Of a stretch of DNA of 5,393 bases, positions 1 through 5,393 are shown piece by piece. A model generated the notes under the pieces. That model was given only the letters and a program-made list of their open reading frames with translations, made no database searches and had not been told where the DNA came from. This DNA comes from an uncultured Clostridia bacterium (lineage in GTDB: Bacteria; Bacillota; Clostridia; Oscillospirales; Acutalibacteraceae), in contig CALEIO010000110.1 of the NCBI GenBank assembly GCA_937875885.1, positions 1-5,393 on the forward strand, read 5' to 3'. The position numbers were made by a program, and so were the translations under genes. Within the stretch, counting starts at the first letter, position 1, and each line of letters begins with the position of its first letter.

Positions 1-418
1 CGAGATACTAAAGGGCGAGTGGCTTTATACGGGCGATATGGCGCGTGTTGACGAGGACGGATTTATCTACCTTGTTGACCGTAAGAAGGACGTTATTATC
101 TCGGGCGGTGAGAATATTTATCCCGTACAGATCGAGGACTTCTTAAGAGCTAACGATGCTATTAAGGATGCTGCCGTTATCGGTCTTCCCGACAAGCGTC
201 TTGGCGAGATCACCGCGGCTATTATTGAGACAAAGTCGGGTGTTAAGATGACCGAGGAGGAGGTAGAAGAGTTCTGCCTCGGTATGCCCAAATACAAGAG
301 ACCGAGAAGGATTATCTTCGCCGACGTGCCGAGAAATCCTACCGGAAAGATAGAAAAGCCTGCCCTTCGCGACAAGTATTGCGGAGTGAGCTTGGTTGAA
401 GCACAAACTACCAGCTGA
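1..418 (+). CDS. AMP-forming acyl-CoA synthetase (class I adenylate-forming), C-terminal part only
   Basis: The reading frame is open from base 2 to the TGA at 416-418, leaving about 138 residues of a protein that is usually near 500 residues; the start and adenylation core lie left of the window. The visible part is the mobile C-terminal domain of the ANL superfamily. Counting from the first complete codon, the A7-like YTGD is at residues 9-12, the A8 hinge RKKDVIISGGENIYP at about 28-42, and the A10 PTGKIEK, with the catalytic lysine, at about 114-120. Such enzymes convert a carboxylic acid, ATP and CoA to acyl-CoA, AMP and PPi in the cytoplasm. The substrate cannot be read from this domain: medium/long-chain fatty acid or aryl acid ligases are both possible. 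Only 14 bases separate it from iorA, so the two are probably co-transcribed, which makes an aryl or branched acid substrate plausible but unproven. Its codon use, with frequent GCC/GCG and ACC, differs from most genes downstream. Confidence 0.9.
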   Translation, partial: EILKGEWLYTGDMARVDEDGFIYLVDRKKDVIISGGENIYPVQIEDFLRANDAIKDAAVIGLPDKRLGEITAAIIETKSGVKMTEEEVEEFCLGMPKYKRPRRIIFADVPRNPTGKIEKPALRDKYCGVSLVEAQTTS

Positions 419-422
419 TTTT

Positions 423-426
423 GGAG
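423..426 (+). promoter_or_regulatory. Ribosome binding site of iorA (decides the start)
   Basis: GGAG at 423-426 lies six bases before the ATG at 433. A TTG at 421 is in the same frame but sits directly against this Shine-Dalgarno sequence and has none of its own. The family also begins with a KKLMLGNEA-like stretch immediately after Met, so ATG 433 is the better start. Confidence 0.75.
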
Positions 427-432
427 ATAGAT

Positions 433-2172
433 ATGAAAAAACTTATGCTTGGAAACGAGGCCACAGCCCGTGGCCTATACGAGGCGGGATGCAGAGTTGT
501 ATCAAGCTATCCCGGAACTCCCTCCACAGAAATAACAGAGCACGCGGCAAATTACGACGAGATGTACTGCGAGTGGGCGCCCAATGAGAAGGTTGCCCTC
601 GAGGTCGCCTTCGGCGCCTCCCTTGCAGGCGCGAGAGCCGCCTGCTGTATGAAGCACGTTGGTCTTAACGTGGCAGCAGACCCCCTCTTTACTCTGTCTT
701 ACACAGGTGTAAACGGCGGTCTTGTTATCTGTGTTGCAGATGATCCCGGAATGCATTCTTCCCAGAACGAGCAGGATTCAAGACACTATGCTCAGGCTTC
801 CAAGGTTCCTATGCTTGAGCCCTCCGATTCAAAGGAAGCTCTGGAGTTTACAAAACTTGCTTTTGAACTTTCCGAGGAGTTTGATACACCCGTGTTCATC
901 AGAATGTGCACACGTGTTGCTCACTCCCAGAGTATTGTTGAAACTGCAGAGAGAGCACAGGTTGCAGACAAACCTTACGAGAAGAATCCTCAGAAGTACA
1001 TTATGGTACCTGCTAATGCAAAGCTCAGACATCCTATTGTAGAGCAGAGAACTCTCAACCTTACAGCTTATGCAGAAACTGCACAGGTTAACCGTGAGGA
1101 GTATGCAGATTCCGAATTTGGTATTATCACAAGCGGTACCTGCTATCAGTATGTTAAGGAAGTTTTTGGCGAGAGCGTAAGCGTGCTGAAACTTGGTATG
1201 ATTAATCCTATGCCTGTAGAGAGAATCAAGACTTTTGCAGACAAGGTAAAGAAAGTTTACATTGTAGAGGAGCTTGACGGAATCATTGAGACTCACGTTA
1301 AGAATCTCGGTATCGAGTGTGTAGGCAAGGAGATGTTCACAAATATCGGTGAGCTTTCACAGCTTGCAGTTGCAACAGCTTTCGGTATGGATATGCCCGA
1401 GTTTGCAAGTATCGATACAAACGTGCCCGGTAGACCTCCCGTTATGTGTGCAGGCTGTCCCCACAGAGGTATGTACTACACTCTTGCAAAGAACAAGATT
1501 ACCGTTCTTGGCGATATCGGTTGCTATACTCTTGGTGCAATGCCTCCCCTCAATGCTCTTGATACAACACTTTGCATGGGTGCTTCTGTTTCAGGTCTAC
1601 ACGGCTACAACAAAGCAGGTGGCAAAGAGACAGAGGGCAAATCTGTTTGTGTAATTGGTGATTCTACATTTATGCATTCAGGTGTTACAGGTCTTATCAA
1701 CATTGCTTATAATGCTTCAAATTCCACAGTTATCATTCTTGATAACTCCATTACAGGTATGACAGGTCACCAGCAGAACCCCACAACTGGTTACAACATC
1801 AAGGGTGATCCTGCTGCTAAAATTGATCTTGAGACACTCTGTAAGGCAGTTGGTATCAATCGTGTTCGTGTGGTTGATCCCTATAATCTGGCAGAGTGCG
1901 ATACAGTTCTCAAAGAAGAACTGGCTGCAGAAGAACCTTCTGTTATTATTTCCCGCAGACCTTGTGTGCTCCTCAAGAGCGTTAAGCTCAAGCCCGCACT
2001 TAAGGTGTGCAAAGATGATTGCAAGAGCTGTAAGATGTGTATGAAGCTGGGTTGTCCCGCTATCAGTATGCACGACGGCAAGGCTGACATCGATGCAACA
2101 CTCTGTGTTGGTTGCGGTGTTTGCACACAGCTTTGTAAGTTTGACGCTATCAAAGACGGAGGTGAGTGCTGA
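433..2172 (+). CDS. iorA: Indolepyruvate:ferredoxin oxidoreductase, alpha subunit
   Basis: This 579-residue protein is the large subunit of the cytoplasmic IorAB enzyme. The enzyme oxidatively decarboxylates aryl pyruvates from aromatic amino acid transamination to arylacetyl-CoA, reducing ferredoxin; the reaction is reversible. The N-terminal pyrimidine-binding domain shows SYPGTPSTEI at about residues 25-34 and WAPNEKVALE at 48-57, with the likely catalytic glutamate E52. The thiamine diphosphate domain shows MCAGCPHRG at 338-346, GDIGCYTLG at 360-368, and the diphosphate/metal motif beginning GDSTF at 409 with a downstream LDN. The C-terminus is a 2[4Fe-4S] ferredoxin domain: C530, C533, C536 and C541 (C-x2-C-x2-C-x4-C-P) and C558, C561, C564 and C568 (C-x2-C-x2-C-x3-C). 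The uneven first spacing is, as I recall, normal for this family. Length is normal for bacterial IorA. It follows the acyl-CoA synthetase by 14 bases and overlaps iorB by one base (TGATG). GCC/GCG alanine codons stop abruptly after position 642. Confidence 0.97.
   Translation: MKKLMLGNEATARGLYEAGCRVVSSYPGTPSTEITEHAANYDEMYCEWAPNEKVALEVAFGASLAGARAACCMKHVGLNVAADPLFTLSYTGVNGGLVICVADDPGMHSSQNEQDSRHYAQASKVPMLEPSDSKEALEFTKLAFELSEEFDTPVFIRMCTRVAHSQSIVETAERAQVADKPYEKNPQKYIMVPANAKLRHPIVEQRTLNLTAYAETAQVNREEYADSEFGIITSGTCYQYVKEVFGESVSVLKLGMINPMPVERIKTFADKVKKVYIVEELDGIIETHVKNLGIECVGKEMFTNIGELSQLAVATAFGMDMPEFASIDTNVPGRPPVMCAGCPHRGMYYTLAKNKITVLGDIGCYTLGAMPPLNALDTTLCMGASVSGLHGYNKAGGKETEGKSVCVIGDSTFMHSGVTGLINIAYNASNSTVIILDNSITGMTGHQQNPTTGYNIKGDPAAKIDLETLCKAVGINRVRVVDPYNLAECDTVLKEELAAEEPSVIISRRPCVLLKSVKLKPALKVCKDDCKSCKMCMKLGCPAISMHDGKADIDATLCVGCGVCTQLCKFDAIKDGGEC
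2158..2165 (+). promoter_or_regulatory. Ribosome binding site of iorB (decides the start)
   Basis: GGAGGTGA at 2158-2165, a near-perfect anti-SD match, lies within the last codons of iorA and six bases before the ATG at 2172. It favours ATG 2172 over the in-frame GTG at 2166, which abuts the RBS. The strong site and the one-base stop/start overlap suggest translational coupling and roughly equal subunit synthesis. Confidence 0.85.
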
Positions 2173-2744
2173 TGACTAAAAGTATTATGATTGTAGGTGT
2201 AGGCGGACAGGGTTCCCTTCTTGCCAGCACACTTCTCGGTAAACTTCTTGTGACAGAGGGCTACGATGTTAAGGTTTCCGAAGTTCACGGAATGAGCCAG
2301 CGCGGTGGTTCCGTTGTTACTTATGTTCGCTACGGCGACAAGGTGTATTCTCCCATTATTGAGAAGGGTGATGCAGACTGCATCATTTCTTTCGAAAAGC
2401 TGGAAGCTGCCCGTTGGGTGCAGTATCTTAAAAAGGGTGGAGTTATCATCACAAACACTCAGCAGATTGATCCTATGCCCGTTGTTATCGGTGCAGCTGA
2501 ATATCCTGCAGAGATTCTTGATGAGCTTTCAGGCAAGGTAGAGGTAGATGCACTTGATGCGCTTACACTTGCAGAGGAAGCAGGCTCTTCCAGAGCAGTA
2601 AATATTGTTCTTATGGGCAGACTTGCACGTCAGCTTGACATTCCCGTTGAAAAGTGGGAAGAGGCTCTTCGTATGGTTGTTAAGCCCAAGTTTATCGATA
2701 TTAACCTTAAGGCTTTTGCTTTGGGTTATAACTACGCAAAATAA
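2172..2744 (+). CDS. iorB: Indolepyruvate:ferredoxin oxidoreductase, beta subunit
   Basis: This 190-residue protein is the small (gamma-type 2-oxoacid oxidoreductase domain) partner of IorA. It carries no iron-sulfur cysteine motif of its own. Family marks are the N-terminal glycine-rich IMIVGVGGQG at residues 5-14 and SEVHGMSQRGGSV at 36-48, both strongly conserved in the subunit that completes the active site and CoA-binding region in pyruvate-ferredoxin-oxidoreductase-like enzymes. Length matches the family (about 190-200 residues), so the gene looks intact. The start at ATG 2172 overlaps the iorA stop by one base. The next gene, paaK, begins 41 bases later after a T-rich stretch (2745-2760) that has no GC-containing stem before it, so transcription probably continues through. 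It could in principle serve another aryl or branched 2-oxoacid, but the pairing with IorA and PaaK supports aromatic substrates. Confidence 0.96.
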   Translation: MTKSIMIVGVGGQGSLLASTLLGKLLVTEGYDVKVSEVHGMSQRGGSVVTYVRYGDKVYSPIIEKGDADCIISFEKLEAARWVQYLKKGGVIITNTQQIDPMPVVIGAAEYPAEILDELSGKVEVDALDALTLAEEAGSSRAVNIVLMGRLARQLDIPVEKWEEALRMVVKPKFIDINLKAFALGYNYAK

Positions 2745-2785
2745 TTTTATTTATTTTTTTATCACAGGTTTAGGAGGCGATTGCC

Positions 2786-4099
2786 ATGGCAGAGCGCTAT
2801 TGGCAAAAAGAAATAGAAACAGCTTCTCGTGAGCAGATTAAAGCAATTCAGGACGAGAGACTGGTGAAAACCGTTAAGCATGTATATGCTAACGTGGAAA
2901 TGTTCAGAAACAGAATGGATGAAGCAGGTATTTCTCCCGACGATATTAAGGGTGTTGAAGATCTGCACAAGCTTCCCTTCACAACAAAGCAGGATCTGCG
3001 CGATTACTATCCCTATGGTCTGTTTGCTGTACCCCAGAAAGATGTTGTAAGACTTCATGCATCTTCAGGCACAACAGGTAAGCAGATTGTTGTTGGCTAC
3101 ACAAAGCACGATCTTGAGGTTTGGGATGATATTGCAGCTCGTCAGCTCTATGCAGTTGGTGCAGATGAAAACGACTTTATCCACGTAGCATACGGCTACG
3201 GTCTGTTTACAGGTGGCTTCGGTCTTCACGGTGGTGCAGGCAGAATCGGAGCTACAGCAATTCCCGTTTCTTCAGGTAACACAGACAGACAGATCACAAT
3301 TCTTCAGGATTTTGGTTCAACTGTTCTTTGTTGTACTCCCTCCTATGCTATGTTTATTGCCGAGCAGATTAAGGCAAAGGGTATTGACCCCAAAACCTTA
3401 TCTCTCAAGGCAGGTATCTTCGGTGCAGAGCCCTGGACCGATGAAATGCGCCGTCAGATTGAAGAGATGCTTGACATCAAGGCATATGATGTTTACGGCC
3501 TTACAGAGATTATGGGTCCCTGCGTATCTTACGAGTGCTCTGAGCAGACAGGTATGCACGTAAATGAAGACCACTTCATTGTTGAAACAATCGACCCCGA
3601 TACAGGTGAGGTTCTTCCTTACGGCACACCCGGTGAGCTGGTATTCACCTGTATCTCCAAGGAGTGCTGTCCCTTCATCCGTTACCGCACAAGAGATATG
3701 GGTGTTCTTTCCATTGAGCCCTGCTCCTGCGGCAGAACATTTGTAAAGATGACAAAACCCAAGGGCAGAACAGACGATATGCTCATTATCCGCGGTGTTA
3801 ACGTGTTCCCCTCACAGATCGAAACAGTTCTTCTTCGTATGGGATATTCTCCCAACTACAAGATTTATGTTGATCGTGTTAACAATACAGATACTCTTCT
3901 TGTTCAGGTTGAAATGACAGAGGGTATGTTCTCTGATACAGTTACAAAGATTAAGGAGCACGAGAATGCAATCAAAGCAGAGCTCCGCTCACTTCTGGGC
4001 ATCGGCGCTGATGTTCAGCTTGTAGCTCCCGGTAGCATTGAACGCTCTATGGGTAAAGCCAAGAGAGTTGAAGATAAGAGAAAACTTATAGGAGGCTGA
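2786..4099 (+). CDS. paaK: Phenylacetate-CoA ligase family protein (AMP-forming)
   Basis: This 437-residue, full-length protein activates phenylacetate or a related arylacetate (indoleacetate, hydroxyphenylacetate) with ATP and CoA to the arylacetyl-CoA, releasing AMP and PPi. Visible adenylation motifs in order are SSGTTGK at 93-99 (phosphate loop), YDVYGLTE at 234-241, the YRTRD at 300-304, GRTDDMLIIRG at 327-337 (hinge to the C-terminal domain) and SMGKAKRVEDKR at 421-432, with the likely catalytic lysine K424. C251, H258, C313 and C315 are placed so that they might form a structural metal site. AGGAGG at 2772-2777 lies eight bases before the ATG. Directly behind iorAB, it makes the CoA thioester that IorAB produces or consumes. 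In this setting it need not feed the aerobic phenylacetate epoxidase pathway, no gene of which is seen here. The exact aryl substrate cannot be told from sequence. Confidence 0.95.
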   Translation: MAERYWQKEIETASREQIKAIQDERLVKTVKHVYANVEMFRNRMDEAGISPDDIKGVEDLHKLPFTTKQDLRDYYPYGLFAVPQKDVVRLHASSGTTGKQIVVGYTKHDLEVWDDIAARQLYAVGADENDFIHVAYGYGLFTGGFGLHGGAGRIGATAIPVSSGNTDRQITILQDFGSTVLCCTPSYAMFIAEQIKAKGIDPKTLSLKAGIFGAEPWTDEMRRQIEEMLDIKAYDVYGLTEIMGPCVSYECSEQTGMHVNEDHFIVETIDPDTGEVLPYGTPGELVFTCISKECCPFIRYRTRDMGVLSIEPCSCGRTFVKMTKPKGRTDDMLIIRGVNVFPSQIETVLLRMGYSPNYKIYVDRVNNTDTLLVQVEMTEGMFSDTVTKIKEHENAIKAELRSLLGIGADVQLVAPGSIERSMGKAKRVEDKRKLIGG

Positions 4100-4103
4100 G
4101 ATT

Positions 4104-4535
4104 ATGTCAATTCGTCAGATATCTGTTTTTGTTGAGAACAAACAGGGTTCTCTTGTTAAGATTACAGATGTTCTTGCTAAAGAGAACATCGACCTGCGTG
4201 CTATGTCTATTGCAGACACACAGGACTTCGGTATTCTGAGACTTATTGTTTCTGACACAGACAAGGCTCTGGAAGTTCTCAGAAAAGAAAACTGCATTGC
4301 TACAGTAACTCCCGTTGTTGGCGCAAGACTCAGAAACGAGCCCGGTGCACTTGCAACAGTGGTTAAGGTGCTTTCAGACAGCGGCATCAATATGGAATAT
4401 ATGTATGCATTCAACGGCGCAACTCCTCACCACGCATATATGGTTCTTCGTGTTGATAATAATGAAAAGGTAGAGGAACTTCTTGCTGCAAGCGGAATCA
4501 AATCTATCACAGAAGCACAGGTTGGCGAAATCTGA
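4104..4535 (+). CDS. Tandem ACT-domain protein, probable amino-acid sensor
   Basis: This 143-residue soluble protein consists almost entirely of two ACT domains. The first covers about residues 2-67, with the beta1-loop-alpha1 turn at NKQGSLVKI (12-20, glycine G15). The second covers about 70-141, with the matching turn at NEPGALATV (78-86, glycine G81). That glycine turn is where ACT domains usually bind amino acids at dimer interfaces. There is no catalytic or DNA-binding domain and no signal or membrane segment. I believe it belongs to the stand-alone tandem-ACT group often found beside paaK and ior genes (COG4747-like), but no ligand or partner is known to me. Four bases separate it from the paaK stop, and its AGGAGG (4090-4095, eight bases before ATG) lies inside the last paaK codons, so it is co-translated. 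The likely role, an inference, is to sense an aromatic amino acid and control PaaK or IorAB by direct contact. Confidence 0.88.
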   Translation: MSIRQISVFVENKQGSLVKITDVLAKENIDLRAMSIADTQDFGILRLIVSDTDKALEVLRKENCIATVTPVVGARLRNEPGALATVVKVLSDSGINMEYMYAFNGATPHHAYMVLRVDNNEKVEELLAASGIKSITEAQVGEI

Positions 4536-4549
4536 TTTTGTGCCAATTT
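4520..4549 (+). terminator. Candidate hairpin over the operon's last stop codon (weak terminator)
   Basis: TTGGC at 4522-4526 pairs with GCCAA at 4542-4546. Inside it, GAAAT (4527-4531) pairs with ATTTT (4535-4539, one G-U), leaving a CTG loop and a two-base bulge (4540-4541). G-U pairs and an A-T pair may extend the base. The ACT-gene TGA (4533-4535) lies in the loop and inner stem. Only ATTTA follows directly; the real T-run (4562-4567) is about 15 bases further on, so this is not a canonical intrinsic terminator. It may act as a weak terminator or a 3'-end stabiliser. Confidence 0.35.
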
Positions 4550-4568
4550 ATAAGTGTTAAGTTTTTTG

Positions 4569-4608
4569 TTGACATTTATACTCAAATACAATAAACTTGT
4601 GTTATAAA
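4569..4608 (+). promoter_or_regulatory. Promoter(s) of the glutamine synthetase gene
   Basis: Two sigma-A-type readings overlap. One is a perfect -35 TTGACA at 4569-4574 with a 17-base spacer to TAAACT (4592-4597, four of six matches to TATAAT). The other is an extended -10, TG-T-TATAAA at 4600-4608, which has no good -35. Both would give a leader of about 45-60 bases before the ATG at 4660. The region is very AT-rich and intergenic, which supports promoter function. No recognisable riboswitch is present in this leader. Confidence 0.6.
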
Positions 4609-4610
4609 AT

Positions 4611-4629
4611 TTGCTTTATTAATGAGCAA
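4611..4629 (+). repeat. Short inverted repeat near the predicted transcription start
   Basis: TTGCT at 4611-4615 is mirrored by AGCAA at 4625-4629 around an AT-rich centre that contains ATTAAT. It lies just downstream of the extended -10, about where transcription would begin. It could be an operator or a weak 5'-UTR stem, but a five-base arm can also arise by chance. Confidence 0.3.
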
Positions 4630-4643
4630 GTAATTTAACCCAT

Positions 4644-4649
4644 AGGAGG
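4644..4649 (+). promoter_or_regulatory. Ribosome binding site of the glutamine synthetase gene
   Basis: AGGAGG at 4644-4649 lies ten bases before the ATG at 4660, slightly longer than the six to eight bases seen for the other genes here. It fixes the start of a gene whose stop codon lies outside the window. Confidence 0.8.
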
Positions 4650-4659
4650 CTTAATCTAT

Positions 4660-5393
4660 ATGTTCAAAACAGTTAAAGAAGCACAGGATTTTATCAAAGC
4701 TAATGACATCAAGATGATCGACTTCAAAATGATTGATATCAACGGTCGTTGGCGTCACATCACCATTCCCTCAAACAGACTCAATGAGGATACTATGATT
4801 TACGGTATCGGCTTTGACGGCTCTAACTACGGCTACGCAGCAGTTGAGAAGAGTGATATGGTGTTCATCCCCAATCTTGAGTCTGCTCAGATCGATCCTT
4901 TCGTATCTCAGCCCACACTCACAATGACAGGTGATGTTTGTATCATCGGTAAGGTTGGCGAGCCCAACAGACCCTTTGACCAGTATCCCAGAAACGTTGC
5001 AATCCGTGCACAGGAATATATGAAAGAGCAGGGTATTGCTGATCAGATGATCATCGGTCCCGAGTTCGAATTCCATCTTCTTGACCACGTATCCTACGAA
5101 GCAAAGCCTAATCGCGTAGCATACGAGGTTGACACAGAGCAGGCAAACTGGAACTCCGGCGAGAACGAGGTTCAGAACTTTGGTTATCAGGTTCCCTCAG
5201 GCGGCGGCTACCACATTGCTGCTCCCCAGGATATTACATACGACATTCGCTCCAAGATGTGCCTTATGCTTGAGGAGTGGGGTGTAAAGGTTAAGTATCA
5301 TCACCACGAAGTTGGCGGTTCAGGTCAGGTTGAGATCGAGGTTGAGCTCGGCGAGATGCTGGAGATGGCTGACAAGACAATGATCATCAAGTA
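4660..5393 (+). CDS. glnA: Glutamine synthetase, type I (beta-like), N-terminal 244 residues
   Basis: The frame is open from ATG 4660 to the right edge, giving a bit over half of a protein usually near 440-470 residues. It should join glutamate and ammonia with ATP to make glutamine in the cytoplasm. The N-terminal beta-grasp domain includes INGRWRHITIP and the inter-subunit latch FDGSN (52-56). The catalytic domain shows GPEFEFHL (133-140, metal ligands E135 and E137), WNSG (164-167), GGGYHIAAP (181-189) and HHHEVGGSGQVEIE (214-227, metal ligands E217 and E225). The insertion before GGGY and the DIRSKMCLMLE stretch resemble enterobacterial GSI-beta more than the short Bacillus GSI-alpha. An Asn replaces the second Ser of the usual FDGSS, and the following loop is about one residue shorter. 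The adenylylation tyrosine region lies outside the window. A related gamma-glutamyl ligase with another amine substrate is a less likely alternative. It has its own promoter, apart from the ior-paaK operon. Confidence 0.92.
   Translation, partial: MFKTVKEAQDFIKANDIKMIDFKMIDINGRWRHITIPSNRLNEDTMIYGIGFDGSNYGYAAVEKSDMVFIPNLESAQIDPFVSQPTLTMTGDVCIIGKVGEPNRPFDQYPRNVAIRAQEYMKEQGIADQMIIGPEFEFHLLDHVSYEAKPNRVAYEVDTEQANWNSGENEVQNFGYQVPSGGGYHIAAPQDITYDIRSKMCLMLEEWGVKVKYHHHEVGGSGQVEIEVELGEMLEMADKTMIIK

Noticed and set aside
421..432. TTG at 421 as the iorA start
   Set aside because: It sits two bases before its own gene's GGAG, which cannot serve it; ATG 433 has correct spacing and matches the family N-terminus.
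829..1296. 155-codon open frame on the minus strand inside iorA
   Set aside because: It lies entirely opposite a well-conserved gene, has no Shine-Dalgarno context or recognisable domain, and its Leu/Cys/Asn-rich composition is what antisense of this codon usage produces.
1881..2288. 135-codon open frame on the minus strand across the iorA/iorB junction
   Set aside because: It is antisense to the ferredoxin domain and the start of iorB, both clearly coding, and shows no motif.
2705..2712. Perfect palindrome CCTTAAGG near the end of iorB
   Set aside because: It is eight bases without a loop, falls in coding sequence, and is expected by chance at this length.
2738..2761. T-rich stretch after iorB as a terminator
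   Set aside because: The seven-T run is preceded only by an AAAA/TTTT pairing with no G or C, so no stable stem forms. The following paaK continues the same pathway.
4555..4574. GlnR/TnrA-like box upstream of glnA
   Set aside because: TGTTA (4555-4559) and TGACA (4570-4574) fit the half-sites of TGTNA-N7-TNACA, but the spacer is ten bases instead of seven, and the right half is simply part of the -35 element.
4536..4659. Riboswitch or structured leader before glnA
   Set aside because: The region is very AT-rich with only short weak pairings, and no known glutamine or amino-acid riboswitch core is recognisable.
1..5393. CRISPR arrays, tRNA or rRNA genes, insertion sequences or phage parts
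   Set aside because: The window is almost wholly covered by six metabolic genes, the longest gap is 124 bases, and I saw no tandem repeats, transposase motifs or RNA-gene cores.

Overview
This 5.4 kb window encodes six co-oriented (+ strand) genes. It looks like the chromosome of a strictly anaerobic Gram-positive bacterium, most likely a gut or rumen Clostridia member near Ruminococcus/Oscillospiraceae. The reasons are strong AGGAGG-type ribosome binding sites, moderate GC with AT-rich intergenic DNA, a ferredoxin-linked 2-oxoacid oxidoreductase that only works in anaerobes, and the gene set itself. The taxon is an inference from style and content, not from a marker gene.

Layout. Positions 1-418 hold the C-terminal end of an AMP-forming acyl-CoA synthetase. 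Positions 433-2172 and 2172-2744 are iorA and iorB, the two subunits of indolepyruvate:ferredoxin oxidoreductase, overlapping by one base. Positions 2786-4099 are paaK (phenylacetate-CoA ligase family), and 4104-4535 encode a small tandem ACT-domain protein. These five genes are separated by -1 to 41 bases and appear to form one operon whose promoter lies upstream of the window. A hairpin spans the stop codon of the ACT gene. A 124-base intergenic region follows, with a promoter, and then the first 244 codons of a type I glutamine synthetase gene, which runs off the right edge.

How the genes fit together. IorAB interconverts aryl pyruvates (indolepyruvate, phenylpyruvate, hydroxyphenylpyruvate) with the arylacetyl-CoAs, using ferredoxin. 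PaaK converts free arylacetates to the same arylacetyl-CoAs at the cost of ATP to AMP. The ACT protein is probably an amino-acid sensor for the pathway. Because both visible ligases are of the AMP-forming type, the operon is best read as salvage: aryl acids are activated, then reductively carboxylated to aryl pyruvates for Phe, Tyr and Trp synthesis. The fermentative direction is not excluded. The glutamine synthetase has its own promoter and is linked only loosely, through nitrogen metabolism.

The window does not show a clearly new biological system. The points most worth a second look are an abrupt codon-usage change inside iorA near position 642, the unknown ligand and target of the ACT protein, and the divergent ammonium-site loop of the glutamine synthetase.
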